Of a stretch of 64,000 bases of DNA, positions 32,107 through 42,626 are shown one piece after another (position 1 is the stretch's first letter; each line of letters starts with the position of its first letter). The stretch is taken from IMG/VR virus record IMGVR_UViG_3300025809_000014, positions 33,656 through 97,655 of that record. One strand, written 5' to 3'. The position numbers were made by a program, and so were the translations under genes. This stretch comes from a virus. The notes under the pieces are model-generated. The model was given only the letters and a program-made list of their open reading frames with translations, was not told the DNA's origin and searched no databases.

Positions 32107-32334
32107 ATGACAGCTTTAATAAAAATAGATACAATAGGTAAAGATCTTCATTTGTTTAATCTCTATTCTGACATAAATAACTTTACAGCTCCATTTGCAA
32201 CAAATGTAACTAGAGCTGAACTGTTAGGTACAGTTAAGGTAGATGGTTATCCAACTGATCAATTACCTGATCTAGCAACAGTTGTTAGAGTTATGGCAAT
32301 TGATGAAGGAATATTCCTAGATATTAATGTATAA
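32107..32334 (+). CDS. GPFDLYSD-module protein, 75 residues
   Basis: Another single-domain copy (HLFNLYSDINNFTAPFATNV, later TVVRVMAIDEG), in which GPF is replaced by LF. It is the last gene of the adhesin region and is followed by a terminator. Its function is unknown, presumably the same as its paralogues. Confidence 0.6.
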   Translation: MTALIKIDTIGKDLHLFNLYSDINNFTAPFATNVTRAELLGTVKVDGYPTDQLPDLATVVRVMAIDEGIFLDINV

Positions 32335-32340
32335 AAAAGT

Positions 32341-32399
32341 CTTGTTTTGTTGGTTTTACAAGGCTTCTCCTAGGGTTATTAGTAGCCCTGGGAGTTTTT
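32341..32399 (+). terminator. Tandem-hairpin terminator closing the adhesin region
   Basis: CTTGT (32341-32345) pairs with ACAAG (32358-32362). CTCC-T-AGGG (32367-32375) then pairs with CCCT-G-GGAG (32386-32394), with one G-U, followed by TTTTTATTT. The second hairpin with its T-run is a good Rho-independent terminator. Confidence 0.8.
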
Positions 32400-32447
32400 A
32401 TTTATAACTAAGTTGATTATAAATAATAACCTGGTTTAGTAAATTTA

Positions 32448-32480
32448 TTTGTAATATCCAAAATAAATTTTATATATTTA
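32448..32480 (+). promoter_or_regulatory. Bacteroidota-type promoter candidate
   Basis: TTTG (32448-32451) is followed after 21 bases by TATATTTA (32473-32480), one base from the -7 consensus TAnnTTTG. It lies between the terminator and the start of the next gene at 32509, an appropriate place to restart transcription. Confidence 0.4.
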
Positions 32481-32508
32481 CAATATTTTTTAACTAAAGC
32501 ACAATTAA

Positions 32509-33750
32509 ATGTCGTACAATGAGAAATTACTCAGACAGCTAGAGGGACTACTGGGCTGGAAGAAAAGTAAAAAGTTTTATGCTGAGAAGCTAAATATAAC
32601 AGAAGATGAAGTAGATGAACTAATTAAAGAAATAAGAAGCAGAGATAAAGATGAAGGAGAAACGTTTCTAAGAACATCAAACACAACAGAAACCTTTGAA
32701 TCACTAAAGAAGGTTAATAATGAGAAGGGGACTATGGAGAGTACAATTACTCTTGATTACGAACCCAAAGATTACTTGGAGCTAGCAAAGCTTCATAAAA
32801 TAGACTTAGACAAATACATAATTACAAACTATTGGTCTAAAGTGCTTCCAAGTGGAAAGTTTACTTCCTCAATATTTTCAAAGAGGAAGACACCAACAGA
32901 TTACACAGCTGAGGATTTCAGCAAGTTCCTAGAGAACTATAAATCAAATTACATTCCAATCCCCTCACCAGAGAGAACTAAGAATAGAGATGTTACAGAT
33001 GTTGAAATATCTCTATCTGATTATCATTTAGCAAAACGATATGTTGATGGTGATAACAATCCTGCAGTAAGAGTAAGAAGATTTTTTGAAGTGGCTCAAA
33101 ATTTGATGCACAAGGTAAGATCTGTTTATGATGTAGATAAGGTAGTATTTCCAATATCTAATGATTTTTTTCATACAGATAACTATCAAAACTCAACAAC
33201 AAACGGAACACCACAAGACACTATATTAGATTATTCTTCTGAGTATGAGTTAGGTTTTGCAATACTTGTAGATACTATCAAGATGTTAAAAGCAAACTCT
33301 AATCATGTAGAAGTTATATTAGTGCAAGGTAATCACGATAGAACAAAGTCTTTCTATCTAGCACATGCATTAGATATATACTTTACAGATGAAAAGAATA
33401 TAAGCTTTATAAGAGATGAAGGATTAATAAAAGCAACTGTAGTTGGTGAAACATTTATAGGTTACCATCATGGGAACTGTAAGATAGATCAACTACCACT
33501 ATTGTTTGCTACCCATCCAAAGTATGCATCTATGTTTGGAAATGCTAAATACAGAGAAGTCCATACAGGTGATAAACATCATTACATGGCTAAAGAAATA
33601 AAAGGGGTTAGAATACAACAAATGCCTAGTTTATCTGGTACAGATAGATGGCATAAAGATAACAACTTTGTACATAGTGTACGAGCTGCTCTTGCTTTAG
33701 TTTATGATGATAAGCTTGGTAAAGTGGCTGAATTTGAAGAAAGAATATAA
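32509..33750 (+). CDS. Metallophosphoesterase with N-terminal HTH
   Basis: Calcineurin-like phosphoesterase motifs are in order: SLSDYHLAK (D-x-H), ISNDFFHTD (N-D-x-x-H, where most have GD), VQGNHDR (GNHD) and a late H-x-x-x-H region (HTGDKHH). The N-terminal 45 residues (LEGLLGWKKSKKFYAEKLNI) form a helix-turn-helix-like domain. Similar enzymes occur in many Bacteroidota phages; Mre11/SbcD-type nuclease or a phosphatase are both possible. It starts a new transcription unit before the tail connector genes. Confidence 0.8.
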   Translation: MSYNEKLLRQLEGLLGWKKSKKFYAEKLNITEDEVDELIKEIRSRDKDEGETFLRTSNTTETFESLKKVNNEKGTMESTITLDYEPKDYLELAKLHKIDLDKYIITNYWSKVLPSGKFTSSIFSKRKTPTDYTAEDFSKFLENYKSNYIPIPSPERTKNRDVTDVEISLSDYHLAKRYVDGDNNPAVRVRRFFEVAQNLMHKVRSVYDVDKVVFPISNDFFHTDNYQNSTTNGTPQDTILDYSSEYELGFAILVDTIKMLKANSNHVEVILVQGNHDRTKSFYLAHALDIYFTDEKNISFIRDEGLIKATVVGETFIGYHHGNCKIDQLPLLFATHPKYASMFGNAKYREVHTGDKHHYMAKEIKGVRIQQMPSLSGTDRWHKDNNFVHSVRAALALVYDDKLGKVAEFEERI

Positions 33751-33752
33751 TT

Positions 33753-34478
33753 ATGGCAACATTAAGAAAATTGGTTTCAGATGTGCGATCTACGCATAAG
33801 ATTTTATCAACTGATGCGCTTATTACAGACAGAGCAATTGCTTCTGAAATAAGAAATAATGCCTTGACGTTAATTAAAAGAGAAACCAATGTAAGGAAAT
33901 TATGGGCGAGTGATACTCTCTTTACTACCATTCCTTGTTTAGAGATGGTAGAAGTTCCTATTTCAGAATGTTGTGAATATGCTGACCCTTGCACTGTAGC
34001 AAGAACTAAATTTAAACTACCTAGAATATCAGAAGGTAATTATCAATACGTAATTCAAGGTGTTTATTCTATAAACGCTATGGGAGGGAAAGGTACTAAA
34101 TTAAAAGAAATAACAATAAATAGATATTTAAATATACTAAAACTTAGAATAATTAAAAAGGACAGTTATTTTTGGATATCTAACGGTTACTTATATGTAA
34201 GTAATCCATTATTAAAATCAATAAGGTTGGCAGCATTGTTTGAAGAAGATGTACCTAATGAAATAATGTATCCAGATTGTGATTGTGGTACAAATTATTC
34301 TATAGATGATTTGTGTAAGAATCCACTAGATAAAGAATACGCACTTCCTGGATACTTAGAGCAGCAAGCTCTTGCAATGACTTCTACAAAACTTTTATCT
34401 ACATACTTTCAAATTAAGACAGATATGAGTAATGAAGGAATAGATGGACAAGCACCAAACGCCCAGCCTACAAACTAA
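33753..34478 (+). CDS. Conserved structural protein, probable connector/ring subunit
   Basis: The N-terminus (TDRAIASEIRNNALTLIKRE) is helical. The middle is beta with VARTKFKLPRISEGNYQYVI, and near the C-terminus is a Cys motif (YPDCDCGTNY) followed by a helix (PGYLEQQALAMTSTKLLSTY). It lies 2 bases from the phosphoesterase gene and 6 from the next. By order it matches the connector proteins of crAss-like phages between the capsid and tail tubular genes. Confidence 0.55.
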   Translation: MATLRKLVSDVRSTHKILSTDALITDRAIASEIRNNALTLIKRETNVRKLWASDTLFTTIPCLEMVEVPISECCEYADPCTVARTKFKLPRISEGNYQYVIQGVYSINAMGGKGTKLKEITINRYLNILKLRIIKKDSYFWISNGYLYVSNPLLKSIRLAALFEEDVPNEIMYPDCDCGTNYSIDDLCKNPLDKEYALPGYLEQQALAMTSTKLLSTYFQIKTDMSNEGIDGQAPNAQPTN

Positions 34479-34484
34479 TAACAA

Positions 34485-34964
34485 ATGGCTAGAGTCTCTG
34501 TTGATTGGAGAAGTGCAAGTAAAGATAACTACAATGATTTCTGTAAGAAACACCCTTTGGTGAATCTGTCTTTTGATGAGTGGAGAAATATATTGTATCA
34601 TTATAATGATACATTTAAACACTATATATTAGAAACAGGAAAGAAAGAAAAGTTAGTAGGTAGCCTTGGGCAATTTTCTATAAATAAAAAGAAAAGAAGA
34701 AAAGTAAAAGGTGTAGATGGTAAAGAGTTTGTTAACTTACCTATTGACTGGCAGAAAACTAAAGAGAAAGGAAAAGTTATATATAACTTTAACTATCACA
34801 CAGAAGGATATTTCTTTGGGTGGATGTGGTTTAAAGAAAGCGCTAGATTTAGAAACTCTGAACTATGGTACTTCAAGCCCTCAAGAATTACCTCAAGATT
34901 ATTATCACACTATATAAAAACTGACGATAAGTACCAACACATGTATCATGAATGGAAAAAATAA
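34485..34964 (+). CDS. Conserved hypothetical protein of the tail region, 159 residues
   Basis: The protein is small, basic and aromatic (LSFDEWRNILYHYNDTFKHY, KGKVIYNFNYHTEGYFFGWM). It is encoded between the connector and tail tubular genes in a gap-free cluster, so it is probably a structural or assembly factor. The many Trp/Tyr/Lys residues suggest an RNA- or DNA-contacting surface, but no domain is recognised. Confidence 0.55.
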   Translation: MARVSVDWRSASKDNYNDFCKKHPLVNLSFDEWRNILYHYNDTFKHYILETGKKEKLVGSLGQFSINKKKRRKVKGVDGKEFVNLPIDWQKTKEKGKVIYNFNYHTEGYFFGWMWFKESARFRNSELWYFKPSRITSRLLSHYIKTDDKYQHMYHEWKK

Positions 34965-34967
34965 GTT

Positions 34968-35942
34968 ATGTCATACTACTATAAATACAATTTTATTTCC
35001 CCAGAGCCTATTTACGCTACTGTAAAAGAAGAACTTAAAAGTTACTTTGATACAGGCGCTGTAGATGATTTACTATTCCCTACTTATCTAGACAAATGTC
35101 TACAAAAGTTAGGCAGGACTACCTATGTCATTAGTGAACAAGTATTATTCATTGAGGACTTTGAAGCTAGGCTCCCAGACAACTTTCATGCTGTTAGAGA
35201 AGCATGGATGTGTGCTGAGATACCAGGAAATCCTTATCCTTCCGCTACGTCATTTTATTCACAAGCAGCTAATGCAACAACTATACAAGTATCTCCATTA
35301 ACTATAGGAGGAACTCCTTGTAATAATCCTAGCTGTCAACACCCAAGTTGTGATGGAACATGTATGCCTGAATTAGTTCAAGCAGTATATAAAACAAATA
35401 ATGAAATAGCTAGATCATATAGACATAGTTATTTATTAAGACCAGGTAACATTTCTACAAGACAACAGTGTGATGTAAGTTACAGAAATGACTGGAACAA
35501 CTTTGCACCACCTGTAAGAGAATTCACTCCTGGATCTTCAACCTATGATTCATTTGATATTAGAGATAATAAGTTTGTAACTAATTTTAGAAATGGTGTA
35601 GTTCACTTATTGTTTTATGCTACAGAATATGACACAACAGGAAATCAATTGGTTCCTGATAATTATCGTATAGCAGAGTATGTTGAATCGTTTCTTAAGT
35701 TCAAAGTCTTTGAAACACTAACTAATCAAACAAATGATGAAACTTTTAACCAACTTCAACAAAAGCTAGCTTATTATAAACAAGAATATAATGAGAAGTA
35801 TATAGAAGCAGAGACTGAAATTAAAAAACAAACTCCTTGGGAGAAACAAAGGAGAATAAAAAAAGACTTGAGTAGGTTCAACAAGTATGAACTTCCAACT
35901 CGTACAAATAGATACGGTACAAGAAGAAGACGCAATAATTAA
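34968..35942 (+). CDS. Putative tail tubular protein
   Basis: The 324-residue protein starts 3 bases after the previous gene and directly precedes the tail stabilisation protein, as in crAss-like phages. The N-terminal helices (TVKEELKSYFDTGAVDDLLF) and the strand FEARLPDNFHAVREAWMCAE recall P22 gp4/T7 gp11-type tubular proteins. A Cys cluster (CNNPSCQHPSCDGTCMPE) is probably a zinc site. The C-terminus is highly basic (RRIKKDLSRFNKYELPTRTN). Confidence 0.65.
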   Translation: MSYYYKYNFISPEPIYATVKEELKSYFDTGAVDDLLFPTYLDKCLQKLGRTTYVISEQVLFIEDFEARLPDNFHAVREAWMCAEIPGNPYPSATSFYSQAANATTIQVSPLTIGGTPCNNPSCQHPSCDGTCMPELVQAVYKTNNEIARSYRHSYLLRPGNISTRQQCDVSYRNDWNNFAPPVREFTPGSSTYDSFDIRDNKFVTNFRNGVVHLLFYATEYDTTGNQLVPDNYRIAEYVESFLKFKVFETLTNQTNDETFNQLQQKLAYYKQEYNEKYIEAETEIKKQTPWEKQRRIKKDLSRFNKYELPTRTNRYGTRRRRNN

Positions 35943-35947
35943 GGATT

Positions 35948-38900
35948 ATGGCTAAACAGCAATCAAAAAAGGATTCTGACAAAACAAAGAAGCAGGGTAA
36001 CATTAGATTAAATCCAAGTGTTGCTAGAACAGGATTAAACCTAGACAGCTCTATTAATCAAGTTGGTCCTGGAAGGCTTACGTATGCTTTAAATGCTGCT
36101 GTAGAAAACTTTGACTCTAGTTCTGTAAACTATCAGAATGAGCCAGGTAATGAGTTGTGTTTAGATTTTCCTTCAGGGTATAAACTTATTGGTTCTCATT
36201 TTATTTCTGAGAAGCGTAAGAATATATTCTTTTTAGCCAACCCAAGTACAGGAGGTAGCGAGATTGGATTTATGGACAATAATGATTGTCAATATCAAAC
36301 ACTTGTAAATGCTCCTTGTCTTAACTTTGATGTAAATCATCCAATTCCTAAAATTGTACATAGAATAACAAACTGTACAACAGAACTCTACTGGACAGAT
36401 GGAGTTAATCCTAGAAGATATTTAGACATAGAAAATATCCCTTATGTGATTACTTTAGAACAAGATGGTAGCGTTTGTAATTCTACAGAAACCGATCAGC
36501 TTGATTGTAATCAGCTTAAACTTCAACCTAACTTTGACATACCTCAATTAATGATCACTCAGATCAGAAATGTAGGTAATTTAACAGCAGGTACATACCA
36601 GTTTGCAATTCAATACTCAGACGCAAGTGGTAATGAACTTACATCATACTATTCTGTAACTAACCCTTTACCTATTGCTGATGAGTTTACAACAACAGTA
36701 AACTTTGATTACCCAGTGGGGAAATCTATTGTTGTAGGTGTATCTAATTTAGATTTATCAGGACAGTTTGAATATTACAACTTAGCCGTAATAAAAACTA
36801 TAAATAACATAACTTCAGTTGAAATTGTTGGTACATATAGTATTGAAGATTCTACAAGAGAAGTAACTTATACAGGAGGAGATCAGTCACCTATACAGCT
36901 TTCTATATCAGATATATTTGAAAAGTTTCCATATTATGATATTGCACAAGATGTTACAGCTGTACAAGATGTTCTTGTTTGGGATAATCTTACATCTATT
37001 GACAGAATTAACTACCAGTCAATTGCAAATCAAATAACACTTGGTTGGGAGACACACAGAATACCAGCAGATGAAAATTATGCAGATGAATTAAACGCTG
37101 TAAATCTTCGTGGATATATGCGTGATGAAGTGTATGCATTTGAAATTGTATTTTTATTGAAGAATGGTAAACAGACAGACGGTTTTCACATTCCAGGAAG
37201 AGAAAGAGGTAATAGCGAATCTTATCCTGATGTAGCTGATTCAGGACCTAATCAAAATAACGATTTTATTGGAGACCCTGACTACTATGCTGGTGATGTA
37301 GGATTTAAACCTTGGTGGAAAATATATAATACAGCTTCTGTAACAGGAGCCTCTCCTGGTCAATCTAGTAATCCAAACTACAAAGGGCCTTGGGAATATG
37401 GTGAGTTTTCATACTGGGAATCAACAGAAACGTATCCTTGTGAGCCAGATGTTTGGGGAGATTTATCTGAACAACCTATCAGACATCACAAGTTTCCAGA
37501 TGTAGCAGTGAGTCCTATTATAGAAAACGGAACAATAGTATATGACAATAATAAAATTGTTCCTACAATGCAGAACGATGCTGTATTTCCTATTGGTGTA
37601 CGATTGGATAATTTGCAGGTATCTACATTAATAGAGAATTCTGGACTAACACAAGATCAGAAAGATGATATTGTTGCCTATAAGATTGTAAGAGCAGATA
37701 GAGGAACTAATAAATCTGTTATTGCAAAAGGTATACTTAGAAACGTAAACAAGTATACTAGGGATGAAGAAGACTACTACTACCCTAATTATCCATATAA
37801 TGATTTATCTTCAGATCCATATGTATTAGCAAACAATAATGCATGGAGTGCTGAGTCTAAACCATACTTGGTATATTTGCAAGCAACGGAACCAGATACA
37901 AGTACTTTTCTTACAATATTACAAGGACTTGAAGTAGTAGTGAATGACAGTGAGGGTGTATTTGAGTACACTAGTGCACTGAATGGTAAAGTGACACAAG
38001 CAGTTATACAAGTAGATGAAGTTGTTGAAATCTGTTCATTAACAAGACCTGTTCCACTTTTAGGTAGGATGGTAATTGGTCCTGGTGATTATGATGTATG
38101 GAGAGTATTTACTGACAATACGTCCATTCCACCTTCATGTGGACACAGGATACGTTGGCAAGATCCATTCACTGATTGGAATGATACACCTTACGTTAGT
38201 GAAGTAGCTAGAACACAATATATGTTTGATAATGGACCTCTAGGTAAATCGAAGAAATATACAGTTATTACTGAAGTGGGAGCACCAGAACCAGAGGTTA
38301 TATATTGTGGTAGAGTTTGGATAGGCTGGTGGGTAGATTGTTGTAGACCTAGACAGACAAAAATGGAGGAAGAAGTGTTTGCTGCTGGAGAAGTTGAAAA
38401 TCCCCCAGGAGTTAAAAAAGGTTCTGATTTTGAAGGAGATAGTACAAGTAATAATGGCTGGTACGGTAGGAGAACAAAAAGTAGAAGATCCTCTTTAGGT
38501 TGTAATGCTGAAAAACCACAACCTTCAATTGGTGAACAAGAAGATGGAGAAATTACATACAGACAAGTATTTAATTCACCAGAAACATCTTTTGGTCAAC
38601 CATTTTTAGGAAGTGTATTAAAGCTTGAGAGTGTAATGTTTGGTGCTGGAAAAGCTCATTGGGTACAAGTTAAAGATAATGCTAACTACAAACTTCTTTC
38701 TAAAGAGGCCCAACAAGATGCATTAGATAGCTCAAAGAAAATGGCTGACTTATCAGATCCACAAAGTTTAGGTGTGATGTTTACGGCATATCAAGCATAT
38801 CTAACTATCTATGTAAATGGTATTACAAGAAAGAATTATGGAATGTCATTTAACTCTAGAGCTAATTATGATTATTCTTATGATATAGCTAATAACACAA

Positions 38901-41900
38901 ATGGAGGAATTAAACAAAGGGATATAGATTTAACTAGATACTTGATACCAGGTGTACAATCATTAGGTCCTAAGGAAGAGTACTCTATAAATAACTGGAA
39001 CAGAGAGACTTCTGTATTTATAAAAACATTAGACGAAAGAGAATTACCTAGCAATGCTACGGTGTCCATTCCTCCTATACCTTTTCCAAGTCAAACACCT
39101 AGTCTACTTAGTGGAGGAGATCCTCTTATAGAAGATAAATCTAGATTTACAATAGGTAATAAAGGTGCATGTGCTACTCCTGAAAAAGAACAAGATCTTA
39201 CAGTAGTATCATATTACGCATCTATGAAAAACATTTTTCCAAATCAATATGGACAAATATATTCATATACTACTATTGATACAGGATATCAAGCACTAAT
39301 ACAAGATAACAAAACTTCTACAATATTTGGTGGAGACACATTTATTTCTAGATTTGCGTTTAAAACCAAACTACCATTCTTTATAGATAATAGAGTGAAT
39401 GCTCCTGATGATAGTGATATATTCTATGATGAGATTGGTAATATTGGATACCCAAGATTTTGGCACTCTTCAAGATCTATATTAGAAGATTATGACTTAG
39501 AGGAGAACGGTGAAATAACTCCTGTAAGAAACTTAATTTCATATAAGGCACACAACTTTGATTGTCCTAATGATCCATCTACTATAGAACCAGGAGGAGG
39601 AGCATATAGAACTTTCTATGATGGGTATATGTATTTATTTGCATACGGTATTCCAAACTTCTACTGTGAAACTACATACAACACAGACTTGCGTCAAGCT
39701 TTTAATAATAAAGAAGGAGACTTCTGGCCTCATGTAAGTTCTGGCATTCCTGATGATTGGTTACAAGAAACAAACGTACCTATTGCACAGGATAACACGT
39801 ATTATTATAATGTGACATATTCTAAACAGAATAAAGAAAATGTATTTTCACATCTACCTCCAGATTGGAAAGATGACTTATGTTACACAGTGTTTCCATT
39901 TAGAGCTATTTATTCAGATGCAGCTATAACAACTGCTGACTCTAGAGTTAATAACTGGTTAGTTTATAGAGCATTATCGTTTCATGACTTTCCACAAAAT
40001 TATGGAAACCTTACATCATTAGATGGTATTCAAAACAAAGCAATCCTTGCACGATTTGAGAATAAATCATTACTATACAATAATCTATTGACTATTGACA
40101 CTAGTAATCCTCAAGCAGCATATATAGGTAACCCTAGATTATTTGATGCATCTCCACCAATTGATTTTGCTGAAACAGATCTTGGTTATGTAGGAAGCCA
40201 GAATAAGTTTTTATTAAAAATACCTCAAGGGCAAATAACTATAGATGCAAAAAGAGGACAAGTATTCTTAGTTTCAGGAACTAAAGTTCAAGATCTTACA
40301 GCGTTTGGTTCTGGTGTAAATAGATTCATGGCAGATCATTTACCTTTTGAAATACTTCAACACTTTCCTAATGTAGATACTGACAATCATTTTAATGGTA
40401 TTGGATTACATGGTGTATATGATAGTAAGTTTGAAAGAGTAATTATTACCAAGCGTGATTATATTCCTCTTCGTAATAATATTCAATATGATGAAGATAC
40501 AGGAGAGTTTTATATTGAAGGTAAAGTTGCGCCTCTTTTTGCACAAGCAGACCCAACATCAAAATTACCAAATAACTGTAGTGGATATATAAGCACAACA
40601 TTTGAAGGAACTCTACTAATTGAATATATTCCTTGTGGGGATGATTTTGTTGAGACTCTTTCGTTTGAGTGTGGAGGTAATAGTTGTGGAGGAATTATAG
40701 TGCCATGTGCTGAACAAATATTATCTACTAATGTAACTCTTATACCACTGGCGAACGGTTGTGGAGAAGAAACAACTACTACTACTACTAGTACATCTTT
40801 AACAACTACTACTACTAGTACATTTCCAACAACAACAACTACTAGTACATCTTCCTCAACTACAACTACAACAACTACAGTACAGGTGACTACCACTACT
40901 ACAACTTTAGAAGAAGTTCCTAGTGATCCTCCAAGACATATTGTATATCTTGTTGAAGATGAAAAATACTTCTGTAATAAATCTTGGACAATCTCTTTTG
41001 ACTTTAATACAAAGAGTTGGATATCTTTTCATTCATATATTCCAAACTTTTATATAGGAGAGAATAACTTCTTTTATTCAGGAACAAATGGATGTTGTAC
41101 AGATAATGGTTTTGGAAATCTTGAAGTTATAGCAGGTGAATTATTACCTCCTACTTTACCAACAACTACTACAACTACTACAAAAACAACATTGTTTCCA
41201 ACAACAACTACTACTAGTACAAAAAGAGAGATTGTCATAGAAAATGGTGAGGTTTCACCTACTTCTTGTGAACTAGTTGGTGGTGTAGGAATAATAACAA
41301 TAACTACTACTACAACAGCTCCATGTTATACTCCGTCAGAGGATTCAATAACTGATAGTTTTTTAGAAGGATATCAAATAGTTGGAGGATCTCCAACAAT
41401 TAGCACAGGTTCAGCAGAAGATGCGTGTAGAGCAATGAATTTAATATCTCCAAACATATTAGGAATTAGTATACAAGTTTCTTATGATAGTTATGGTATA
41501 GGTGAAGCAGTATATGTTTGGGAACCACTAGTTCCATACTGTGAAGGTCTTTCAGAAGGTTGGTATTCTAATACAGAAAATCCCAATAGTGTCTTTTATG
41601 TAGCTTCTAATTCTAGAATTGAACAAATAGAATATTGTGATTCCTGTTTAACTACAATCACTACTGTAGCTCCTCCACCAGAACTAGATGAGTGTTGTGG
41701 ATTTATTTCAGTAACTCCTGATGGCTTATATATAAGTGGAGGTTCTGAAGACTCTACTTCACAAGATGGTTATCCAACTGTTCCAGGGTTTGTATACTCA
41801 GCAACAACAGGTGTTGCTTTTACGTCAAGTAAGTTATGGACTATAGATACAGACATAAAAGAATGGGATATTACACTTTCTCCATTTACAGCAACATTTA

Positions 41901-42625
41901 ATAGAGATATTACTTTTGGAGAAACACCATCTTTTGCAGGTAACATTGCAATAAGTAATACGGCATTATTAGGTGTAGATTCTACTACAGCTCCACAAAA
42001 GATTATAGAAATAAACGTTGAAGCAAATACAGCTGTAATAAATGTACAATTTGAAATACAACTAAACAGAGTTGTGGAAAGTAATTTATTATACACTATA
42101 GAAAATAAGTTAGTTTTAATATCTAAAGACGGACTAGACTACTACATTACACAATTTGATTACTCTAACGGTAATGTTGAATTAGATGTAAGTCTTGGAC
42201 AACTTACTGGACGTATTATGTTATTTGAATGTAACTGTGTAATTAACATTATAGTTGACGGTACATTATACATATTTGATCCAATCCAAGGACTTGTTGA
42301 TGTAACTGAAACAGGTAATCGGCCTGCTCCACCAGGTGAGAGTGAGGTATTTTATAAAACACTGAGCCAATCAGCAGCATATCTAAATTGTGGAATTGAA
42401 AATACAACCACAACAAGTACCAGTACGTCTACCACAACTAGTACCACTACACTTTCACCAACATGTTATGAGTATGAAGTAAGTGGACCGATAGCAACAT
42501 ACTATACAGATTGTTTTGGTCAACAACAAGTAATAAGTTTAGGTAGTGGACAAACACAAATAGTATGTGCAGGTCTAGGAATAATAGGAGCAACATTAAT
42601 AGGACCATGTAACAACCCAGTTTAA
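35948..42625 (+). CDS. Tail stabilisation (muzzle-type) protein with inserted adhesin modules, 2225 residues
   Basis: The opening (RLNPSVARTGLNLDSSINQV, then GRLTYALNAAVENFDS) is the crAss-like stabilisation/muzzle start. The core runs to about residue 1605 and resumes briefly at about 1664-1735 (EKYFCNKSWTISFDFNTKSW). Poly-Thr/Ser linkers at about 1608-1655, 1738-1760, 1785 and 2153-2172 separate extra beta modules; one (about 1920-2150, TSSKLWTIDTDIKEWDITLS) resembles the propeller-like part of the 1102-residue fibre. The expected end of the core seems to be in the next gene. It forms the tail barrel tip and, unusually, carries adhesin domains itself. Confidence 0.8.
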   Translation: MAKQQSKKDSDKTKKQGNIRLNPSVARTGLNLDSSINQVGPGRLTYALNAAVENFDSSSVNYQNEPGNELCLDFPSGYKLIGSHFISEKRKNIFFLANPSTGGSEIGFMDNNDCQYQTLVNAPCLNFDVNHPIPKIVHRITNCTTELYWTDGVNPRRYLDIENIPYVITLEQDGSVCNSTETDQLDCNQLKLQPNFDIPQLMITQIRNVGNLTAGTYQFAIQYSDASGNELTSYYSVTNPLPIADEFTTTVNFDYPVGKSIVVGVSNLDLSGQFEYYNLAVIKTINNITSVEIVGTYSIEDSTREVTYTGGDQSPIQLSISDIFEKFPYYDIAQDVTAVQDVLVWDNLTSIDRINYQSIANQITLGWETHRIPADENYADELNAVNLRGYMRDEVYAFEIVFLLKNGKQTDGFHIPGRERGNSESYPDVADSGPNQNNDFIGDPDYYAGDVGFKPWWKIYNTASVTGASPGQSSNPNYKGPWEYGEFSYWESTETYPCEPDVWGDLSEQPIRHHKFPDVAVSPIIENGTIVYDNNKIVPTMQNDAVFPIGVRLDNLQVSTLIENSGLTQDQKDDIVAYKIVRADRGTNKSVIAKGILRNVNKYTRDEEDYYYPNYPYNDLSSDPYVLANNNAWSAESKPYLVYLQATEPDTSTFLTILQGLEVVVNDSEGVFEYTSALNGKVTQAVIQVDEVVEICSLTRPVPLLGRMVIGPGDYDVWRVFTDNTSIPPSCGHRIRWQDPFTDWNDTPYVSEVARTQYMFDNGPLGKSKKYTVITEVGAPEPEVIYCGRVWIGWWVDCCRPRQTKMEEEVFAAGEVENPPGVKKGSDFEGDSTSNNGWYGRRTKSRRSSLGCNAEKPQPSIGEQEDGEITYRQVFNSPETSFGQPFLGSVLKLESVMFGAGKAHWVQVKDNANYKLLSKEAQQDALDSSKKMADLSDPQSLGVMFTAYQAYLTIYVNGITRKNYGMSFNSRANYDYSYDIANNTNGGIKQRDIDLTRYLIPGVQSLGPKEEYSINNWNRETSVFIKTLDERELPSNATVSIPPIPFPSQTPSLLSGGDPLIEDKSRFTIGNKGACATPEKEQDLTVVSYYASMKNIFPNQYGQIYSYTTIDTGYQALIQDNKTSTIFGGDTFISRFAFKTKLPFFIDNRVNAPDDSDIFYDEIGNIGYPRFWHSSRSILEDYDLEENGEITPVRNLISYKAHNFDCPNDPSTIEPGGGAYRTFYDGYMYLFAYGIPNFYCETTYNTDLRQAFNNKEGDFWPHVSSGIPDDWLQETNVPIAQDNTYYYNVTYSKQNKENVFSHLPPDWKDDLCYTVFPFRAIYSDAAITTADSRVNNWLVYRALSFHDFPQNYGNLTSLDGIQNKAILARFENKSLLYNNLLTIDTSNPQAAYIGNPRLFDASPPIDFAETDLGYVGSQNKFLLKIPQGQITIDAKRGQVFLVSGTKVQDLTAFGSGVNRFMADHLPFEILQHFPNVDTDNHFNGIGLHGVYDSKFERVIITKRDYIPLRNNIQYDEDTGEFYIEGKVAPLFAQADPTSKLPNNCSGYISTTFEGTLLIEYIPCGDDFVETLSFECGGNSCGGIIVPCAEQILSTNVTLIPLANGCGEETTTTTTSTSLTTTTTSTFPTTTTTSTSSSTTTTTTTVQVTTTTTTLEEVPSDPPRHIVYLVEDEKYFCNKSWTISFDFNTKSWISFHSYIPNFYIGENNFFYSGTNGCCTDNGFGNLEVIAGELLPPTLPTTTTTTTKTTLFPTTTTTSTKREIVIENGEVSPTSCELVGGVGIITITTTTTAPCYTPSEDSITDSFLEGYQIVGGSPTISTGSAEDACRAMNLISPNILGISIQVSYDSYGIGEAVYVWEPLVPYCEGLSEGWYSNTENPNSVFYVASNSRIEQIEYCDSCLTTITTVAPPPELDECCGFISVTPDGLYISGGSEDSTSQDGYPTVPGFVYSATTGVAFTSSKLWTIDTDIKEWDITLSPFTATFNRDITFGETPSFAGNIAISNTALLGVDSTTAPQKIIEINVEANTAVINVQFEIQLNRVVESNLLYTIENKLVLISKDGLDYYITQFDYSNGNVELDVSLGQLTGRIMLFECNCVINIIVDGTLYIFDPIQGLVDVTETGNRPAPPGESEVFYKTLSQSAAYLNCGIENTTTTSTSTSTTTSTTTLSPTCYEYEVSGPIATYYTDCFGQQQVISLGSGQTQIVCAGLGIIGATLIGPCNNPV
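40771..40908 (+). repeat. Poly-Thr/Ser coding tract in the stabilisation protein
   Basis: About 46 codons, nearly all Thr with regular Ser (TTTTTSTFPTTTTTSTSSST). They recur at about 41160-41222 and 42400-42450. Mixed synonymous codons argue against recent slippage. They mark the borders of inserted modules. Confidence 0.7.
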
Positions 42626-42626
42626 T

